Source: Clostridia bacterium
GTDB lineage: Bacteria; Bacillota; Clostridia; TANB77; CAG-508
Direction of reading: 5' to 3'
Length of the DNA stretch: 9,670 bases
NCBI GenBank assembly: GCA_900768805.1
Contig: CAAGEF010000069.1
Coordinates: forward strand, 1 to 9,670
Shown: piece by piece, positions 4,953-9,670 of the stretch
Layout of the letters: each line of letters starts with the position of its first letter
How positions within the stretch are numbered: position 1 is the stretch's first letter
Position numbers and translations under genes: made by a program
The notes under the pieces: model-generated
The model's input: only the letters and a program-made list of their open reading frames with translations
What the model was told of the DNA's origin: nothing
The model's database searches: none

Positions 4953-7247
4953 ATGGAAGAAAATAATAATAAAAAGGAACCAAAACAAGTTCAAATAAAA
5001 TTAAAATTGAGAACTTTGATAATCATAGTAATAATAATAGTAATACTTTTAGCTTCAAATGTATTTGCTGGAGTAATGGGATATGGAAATATATTTTTTG
5101 TAATAAAAAATTTAGTAACAACTGGAACTTTAGAAGGAAAAAAAGATATTTTTTCTGATAAAGAGATAACAATTTCTTATGCAACAATAAAGCTTTTGGA
5201 GGATGTAGAATTACAAGTTAATAAATTACAAATAAGAGAAAATAATTCTACTTTAATTATGCAATATAAAGATGATAGAAAAGATAAAACTGATATAAGT
5301 TTAGAATTATCAGATGAGAAGTCTAATGTTTTATGTAGTAAAATAGCTAATGATGGAGAGCTTCAAATGAATATCGATAGACAAATAGATGAGACAGAAA
5401 AATTATCATTAGTTGTTAAAAGTAATAATGAATATGTTAAAACTTTAGTTATTGATTTAGAATCAAGAGAAATAGTTGTTCAAGGAGAAGAAGCGGTTTC
5501 AAAAATATCTGAAATCGAATTAAAACAATATTTAAATTATTTTTCATTAGCAAATATGAAATCTTTTGAAAATAAGAATGATAAATATGTGTATATAGCT
5601 TATGAATTTGCTAGAAAATTTAATTATAAAACAACAGTTAATGAAATTAATTCTATAATTGAATCTATGTTTGATGAAGAATTTGAATATAAAAATGTAA
5701 AAAATTCAAAAGGAGAAGATATAGAAATTCTAAATACTGATGTATTTTTATATGATGATAAAGAAAATTGTTATACAACCAGAATTGGTTTTACATCAAT
5801 AGAAAACGGATTGTGTTTAAAAATAGAAGATATATCATATAAAGATAATTTGTATACAGTAAAATTTATATATAGTTTACCAACAGCATTGGAATTAGAT
5901 GATAATTTAGAAAAATTAGATCAATTTGAAGCTACAATTGAATTAGAATACGATGAAAATTCAAAATATTCTAAATATAAATTAGTAAATCTAAGTAAAG
6001 GTTCTTTAATAGAAAAAACAGAAAAAGAAAAAATAGGATTTACAAAATCAGGATACACTGCTATAGATGATTTCTTACCTGGAAATTCTAATGATAATGG
6101 TTTAATTGCATTAGAAAAAATTGGAGAAAACGGATTAAAAACAGAAAAACATGATGGATATTATACATATATTGATGGTTGGAATAATAAATATAATATA
6201 AAAGAGATTACTGGTGCAAAATCTGAATATGCTAAAACAAGTAATGATGGTTTAGATAAATTATATAAAGTTACATTAAATTATATTAATGAAAAAGATA
6301 AGAATTTAACAGTGGAACTAGCTATTATAATTGGAAATACAGAATCATTTATAATAGGAAATTTTGATAGTTATACAGGTTCAACAAGATTTGTGAAAGC
6401 TTTTACAGATTTATATGATGATCCAAATGATAGCGGAATGGTAGAAGATTGTGATCATGAATATGTTGTATTAAAAGGGGTTGCTTCTTCTGGAGAAGTA
6501 GAGAAAGCAACATTAGATGGTACGCATGTAATGAAATGTTCAAAATGTGGTACCGAAAAAGAAGCAAAACATAGTTTTTCAGTATGGAATGATATATCAA
6601 AAGATAATGTAAATGAATGGATGTTATGGTGTACAGAATGTGATAGATATGTATATACTCAAGATGAAAATGTGGTAAAATCATCTGGATACAATGTAAG
6701 AAAAGCAGAAATGCCAAGTAAAAATGAAAATCAAACAGCAAATTGTATTTTAATAGATGAAAAGCTTATTATGAATGAAATTTATGATGTTTATTATTTT
6801 GATCCAGAGGGAAATTATAAATCATCTAAAACAACTTGTTTAGAATCAGGTAAAATAAATTTTGATATAACAGGTAGTTTAGGAAAGTATCAAATTGGTA
6901 TGATTTTTAAATATAATACAAATGATTGGTTTCAACCAACTAGAAACACTTGTATAATAGATGAGAATGGAATTAAAAAGGTTGAATATACAGAAATAGA
7001 AACTGAATTAAATGATTCTAAATTTGTTAAAGGTGAAAATTATAAAGTATTTTATTTTGATAGTGATGGAAAATATAAAAGCTGTGAGACAAAATGTGAT
7101 GAAGATGGAAAAGTTAAAATAGTTGTAAATGGTCCATCAGGAACTTATAAAATTGGTGTAGTTACAAAGAATAATTCAAATACAGATTTTATACAATTAG
7201 ATGAAACTCATGAGTTTTTTGTTGATAGTTTTGGAAATGCTAAATAA
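4953..7247 (+). CDS. Large membrane-anchored paralogue of the anti-sigma sensor, with CxxC and tandem-repeat C-terminus
   Basis: I know no name for this 764-residue protein. Residues 1-19 are a short Lys-rich cytoplasmic tail, 20-38 one membrane span, and the rest should be outside. Residues 35-209 and 287-355 match the upstream anti-sigma factor's sensor domain in order (SNVFAGVMGYGNIFFVIK, KKDIFSDKEITISY, LVIDLESRE, KISEIELKQYL, YTVKFIYSLPT), but the sigma-binding N-terminus is missing. A ~77-residue insert (210-286) splits the shared domain. Residues 356-495 are a unique domain. Residues 500-563 hold C500xH, C529xxC532G, H540 and C560xxC563, a zinc-ribbon-like or surface-module pattern. 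Two repeats follow (about 600-673 and 683-761), sharing YxVxYFDxxGxYKS, a Cys, and GxYxIG. No cell-wall sorting motif closes it. A G-rich site (GGGGGAG, 4942-4948) precedes the ATG. It has its own ECF-type promoter and a strong terminator, so sigma-dependent induction is likely. Its role, such as decoy, co-receptor or effector, is inference. Confidence 0.82.
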   Translation: MEENNNKKEPKQVQIKLKLRTLIIIVIIIVILLASNVFAGVMGYGNIFFVIKNLVTTGTLEGKKDIFSDKEITISYATIKLLEDVELQVNKLQIRENNSTLIMQYKDDRKDKTDISLELSDEKSNVLCSKIANDGELQMNIDRQIDETEKLSLVVKSNNEYVKTLVIDLESREIVVQGEEAVSKISEIELKQYLNYFSLANMKSFENKNDKYVYIAYEFARKFNYKTTVNEINSIIESMFDEEFEYKNVKNSKGEDIEILNTDVFLYDDKENCYTTRIGFTSIENGLCLKIEDISYKDNLYTVKFIYSLPTALELDDNLEKLDQFEATIELEYDENSKYSKYKLVNLSKGSLIEKTEKEKIGFTKSGYTAIDDFLPGNSNDNGLIALEKIGENGLKTEKHDGYYTYIDGWNNKYNIKEITGAKSEYAKTSNDGLDKLYKVTLNYINEKDKNLTVELAIIIGNTESFIIGNFDSYTGSTRFVKAFTDLYDDPNDSGMVEDCDHEYVVLKGVASSGEVEKATLDGTHVMKCSKCGTEKEAKHSFSVWNDISKDNVNEWMLWCTECDRYVYTQDENVVKSSGYNVRKAEMPSKNENQTANCILIDEKLIMNEIYDVYYFDPEGNYKSSKTTCLESGKINFDITGSLGKYQIGMIFKYNTNDWFQPTRNTCIIDENGIKKVEYTEIETELNDSKFVKGENYKVFYFDSDGKYKSCETKCDEDGKVKIVVNGPSGTYKIGVVTKNNSNTDFIQLDETHEFFVDSFGNAK

Positions 7248-7290
7248 AAAAATACTCAAAAGGATTTAAATTCCTTTTGAGTATTTTTTT
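7246..7290 (+). terminator. Strong rho-independent terminator closing the sigma locus
   Basis: AATACTCAAAAGGA (7251-7264) and TCCTTTTGAGTATT (7272-7285) form a perfect 14-bp stem with a 7-base loop. A run of A before and T after extends it to 19 pairs, and the T-run at 7284-7290 completes it. The A-run also makes it potentially bidirectional. It separates the sensor-like gene from sbcD. Confidence 0.95.
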
Positions 7291-7297
7291 ATTTGTA

Positions 7298-7326
7298 TTG
7301 TTATTTTATATATACTAATATATAAT
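7298..7326 (+). promoter_or_regulatory. Sigma-A promoter of sbcD-sbcC
   Basis: The -35 is TTGTTA (7298-7303, 4 of 6) and the -10 a perfect TATAAT (7321-7326), with a 17-base spacer. Transcription would begin near 7333, about 29 bases before the sbcD ATG. Confidence 0.65.
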
Positions 7327-7361
7327 AATTCTTAAAATAAAATAGGAGTTAAGAAGTTGAA

Positions 7362-8510
7362 ATGAAATTTATACATTTATCAGATTTACATATAGGAAAA
7401 ACAATTCTTGAACAATCAATTCTTGAAGACCAAGAATATATGTTAAATCAAATTATTAAAATAATAGAAGAAGAAAAAATAGAAGTAGTATTAATTGCTG
7501 GAGATATTTATGATAGAAGTGTTCCATCAAGTGAAGCAGTTAATTTATTGGATAGTTTTTTAAATACTTTAATAAAAAAATTAAAGCTTAAGGTTTTTAT
7601 AATTTCTGGAAATCATGATTCAAAAGAAAGACTTAATTTTGGAAGTAAAATATTTGAAAATGATGGTTTATATATTCAAACAAGTTATGATGGCTTTATT
7701 AGAAATGTACCATTAAAAGATGAATATGGAAAAATAAATATATATATGATGCCTTTTGTTAAACCAGCTGATGTTAAAAGATATTTTGAAGAAGAGATTG
7801 AAGGATATGATAATGCTTTTAGAAAGATTATGGGAAAAGAAAATATAAATCAAGAAGAAAGAAATATAATTTTAACACATCAATTTATAACTGCTGGAAA
7901 TAGTGAACCTGAAAAATGTGAGTCAGAAACCTTGGTATTAGGTGGTACTGAAAATGTTGATATTTCTAATTTTGATGCATTTGATTATGTAGCAATAGGT
8001 CATATACATGGTCCACAAAGAATCGGTAGAGATACAGCAAGATATTCAGGAACAATGCTTAAATATTCTTTTTCAGAAGTAAATCATAAAAAATCAGTTG
8101 TTGTAATGGATTTTAAAGAAAAGGGAAATTTAAATTTTAAACTTGTTTCACTAAAGCCTTTAAGAGATATGCGAGTTATAGAAGGACCAATAGAAGAATT
8201 ACTTAAAGAAGAAAATTATAAAGAAACAAATTTAAATGATTTTATAAGAGCGATAATAACTAATGAAGAACCAGTATATGATGCAATAGGTCAAATTAGA
8301 AAAGTATATCCTAATACCTTAAGATTAGATATAAAAAATAGTAAATCAGCTCAAAATTTAGAGAGTGATTTTACTAAGATAGATAATATAAAACAAAAAG
8401 ACGAATTAGAATTATTTGATGAGTTTTTTGAATTCCAAAATAATGTTCATTTAACGGAAAAACAAAAAGAAATAATGAGAAATATTATAAATGAAGTGAA
8501 AGGAGTATAA
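7362..8510 (+). CDS. sbcD: Nuclease subunit SbcD (Mre11-type)
   Basis: SbcD is the Mn-dependent nuclease subunit of the SbcCD (Mre11-Rad50) complex, which opens DNA hairpins and processes double-strand ends in the cytoplasm. The 382-residue length is normal. Metal-binding phosphoesterase motifs are complete: DLH (Asp8, His10) in MKFIHLSDLHIGK, GDIYD (Asp48), GNHD (Asn84, His85), TH at His173, and GHIH (His214, His216). The C-terminal third is the capping and SbcC-contact region. The start is fixed because an in-frame TAA lies just upstream at 7350-7352. The ribosome binding site AGGAG (7344-7348) is rather far, at 13 bases. The TAA stop is immediately followed by the ATG of sbcC, so the two are cotranscribed and translationally coupled. 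Family identification is secure. Whether the complex works depends on the frameshifted sbcC next door. Confidence 0.96.
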   Translation: MKFIHLSDLHIGKTILEQSILEDQEYMLNQIIKIIEEEKIEVVLIAGDIYDRSVPSSEAVNLLDSFLNTLIKKLKLKVFIISGNHDSKERLNFGSKIFENDGLYIQTSYDGFIRNVPLKDEYGKINIYMMPFVKPADVKRYFEEEIEGYDNAFRKIMGKENINQEERNIILTHQFITAGNSEPEKCESETLVLGGTENVDISNFDAFDYVAIGHIHGPQRIGRDTARYSGTMLKYSFSEVNHKKSVVVMDFKEKGNLNFKLVSLKPLRDMRVIEGPIEELLKEENYKETNLNDFIRAIITNEEPVYDAIGQIRKVYPNTLRLDIKNSKSAQNLESDFTKIDNIKQKDELELFDEFFEFQNNVHLTEKQKEIMRNIINEVKGV

Positions 8511-9670
8511 ATGAAACCATTAAAACTTACACTTAGTGCATTTGGACCATATAAAAAAGAGGTAGAAATTGATTTTTCAAAAATAGGGGAAAATGGAATT
8601 TTTCTTATAACAGGAGATACTGGTTCTGGAAAAACTACTTTATTTGATGCTATTTCTTTTGCTTTGTTTGGAGAAGTTAGTCGGATCAAATAGATTAGTA
8701 TCTTCGATAAGAAGTAATTTTTCAGATGAAAATCAAGATACATATGCAAAACTTGAATTTGTACATAAAGGGAAAAATTATAAAATTACAAGAACTCCTC
8801 AATATGAAAGACCTAAAACAAGAGGAGAAGGTGTAACCAAAAATATTGCAGATGCAACATTAGAATATGATGATATAGTTATAACAAAAATAAAAAATGT
8901 AGATGAAAAAGTAGAAGAAATTCTTGGAATAAATGCAAAACAATTTAAGCAAATAGCAATGCTTGCACAAGGAGAATTTATAAAAATTTTATTTGCAGAA
9001 AGTAAAGATCGTACTGATGTATTTAGAAAAATATTTGAAACAGATATTTATAATTTGATAACAAGAAAATTAAGTGAGAAGCAAAAAGAATATAAAGAAA
9101 ATCTTCAAGAATTGAAGAACTCTTTTGTTACAAATACTGCAAATATAATGTGGGAAGAAGTACCTTCAATTTGTGAAAAGCTTTCAACAAAAGAACTTAA
9201 TAAATTAGATATAGAAGAAATATTAGTGTTGTTAGAAAAACAAATAGAGAAAAATAGCGAAAACTATAAGATTTCAGAAGAAGAATACAATTGTTTAGAA
9301 AAAGAAAATAAAAAGTTAGAGGAGAAAATTTCAAAACAAAATGATGAAAATCAAAAAATTGAAAAATACCAAAAATTATTAGAAGTAAAAAAAGAATTAG
9401 AAAATGAAAAAGAAGAAATATCAAAACAAAAAGAACTAGTTGAAAAAAATCAAAAAATACTAGCTGTAGTTCTTCCAAAAGAGGAGAGAGCTTTGGCTTT
9501 AGAAAAAGAAATAATAAAATTACAAAAAGATATAGAACAATTAGAAGAAAAAATAAAAAAAGGACTTGAAAAAGAAAAATTAGTAAAATTTCAAGAAGAA
9601 AAAATTGAAATTATAAAAAATAATTTAACTGTTTTAGAGAGTTTAAAAAAAGAAAAAGAAGAAATAAAAA
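8511..9670 (+). pseudogene. sbcC: SbcC (Rad50-type ATPase), frameshifted and partial at right edge
   Basis: SbcC is the SMC-like ATPase partner of SbcD. Residues 1-57 give a normal start (MKPLKLTLSAFGPYKKEVEI) and Walker A GDTGSGKT (35-42), but frame 1 then stops at TAG 8691-8693 after 60 residues. Homology resumes one base on: dropping C8682 gives GEVSGSNRLVSSIRSNF, the expected SbcC continuation, and that frame stays open from 8683 to the window end. It contains the AQGEF Q-loop block (from about 8965) and, from about 9060, Lys/Glu-rich coiled coil. The zinc hook and second ATPase half lie beyond the window. The break has no homopolymer at it. It may be a real inactivating mutation, a sequencing or assembly error, or less likely a recoding site. 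AAAGGAG (8499-8505) precedes the ATG. Family certain; functional status open. Confidence 0.9.

Noticed and set aside
6403..6741. Minus-strand open frame inside the 764-residue gene, rich in His/Leu
   Set aside because: The composition is the usual antisense of Asn/Asp/Glu-rich AT-rich coding sequence; no ribosome site or promoter was seen.
7391..7425. Short direct repeat ATTCTTGAA twice near the start of sbcD
   Set aside because: It lies within well-conserved coding sequence, is only 9 bases and AT-rich; a chance product of codon use.
8511..8693. A genuine 60-residue stand-alone protein
   Set aside because: Its sequence is the N-terminal Walker A part of SbcC, and homology continues one base out of frame immediately after, so it is a frameshifted fragment.
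9197..9478. Minus-strand Phe/Leu-rich open frame, looking like a membrane protein
   Set aside because: It is the antisense of the Lys/Glu coiled-coil of sbcC; hydrophobicity is a by-product of the complementary codons.
1..9670. CRISPR array, tRNA, rRNA, insertion sequence or transposase
   Set aside because: I looked on both strands and saw no regularly spaced repeats, no tRNA-like cloverleaf with CCA, no rRNA-like GC-rich block and no transposase motifs or paired terminal inverted repeats around the orphan genes.

Overview
The window looks like chromosomal DNA of a low-GC Firmicute, most likely a member of the Clostridia. Supporting signs are very A+T-rich coding sequence, AGA-dominated arginine usage, strong purine-rich Shine-Dalgarno sites, a T-box leader in front of tyrS, an ECF sigma factor paired with a membrane anti-sigma factor, and sbcD-sbcC. 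The standard genetic code fits: Trp is TGG and no gene needs TGA as a sense codon. Species cannot be fixed from this stretch.

Layout, left to right. (1) The C-terminal end of an asparagine synthetase (asnB, + strand) runs in from the left edge. (2) A small orphan gene (478-981, +) has its own extended -10 promoter and a hairpin behind it; its base composition and codon use differ from its neighbours. (3) tyrS (1334-2494, +) is preceded by a promoter and a complete T-box leader whose specifier reads UAC (Tyr). (4) A second orphan gene (2554-3096, -) converges on tyrS and shares a perfect bidirectional terminator with it. Its product has a Cys/His pattern suggestive of a cysteine hydrolase. The upstream regions of the two orphan genes share sequence blocks. 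(5) An ECF sigma / anti-sigma operon (3358-4849, +) overlaps translationally and is followed by a 764-residue membrane protein (4953-7247, +). (6) After a strong terminator comes sbcD (7362-8510, +), then sbcC (8511 to the right edge), which carries a single-base frameshift right after its Walker A region.

The most interesting part is region 5. The sigma operon and the 764-residue gene each carry the same promoter-like element, GAACC-N17-GTC, inside a longer conserved block, as expected for promoters read by the ECF sigma factor encoded here. The large protein repeats, colinearly, the membrane segment and whole extracytoplasmic domain of the anti-sigma factor. It lacks the cytoplasmic sigma-binding part, and it gains an internal insert of about 77 residues plus a long C-terminal extension with two CxxC knuckles and two tandem repeats. 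A coherent model, which is inference, is a self-amplifying envelope-sensing circuit in which the sigma factor induces a second receptor sharing the anti-sigma factor's sensor domain, acting as decoy, co-receptor or effector.
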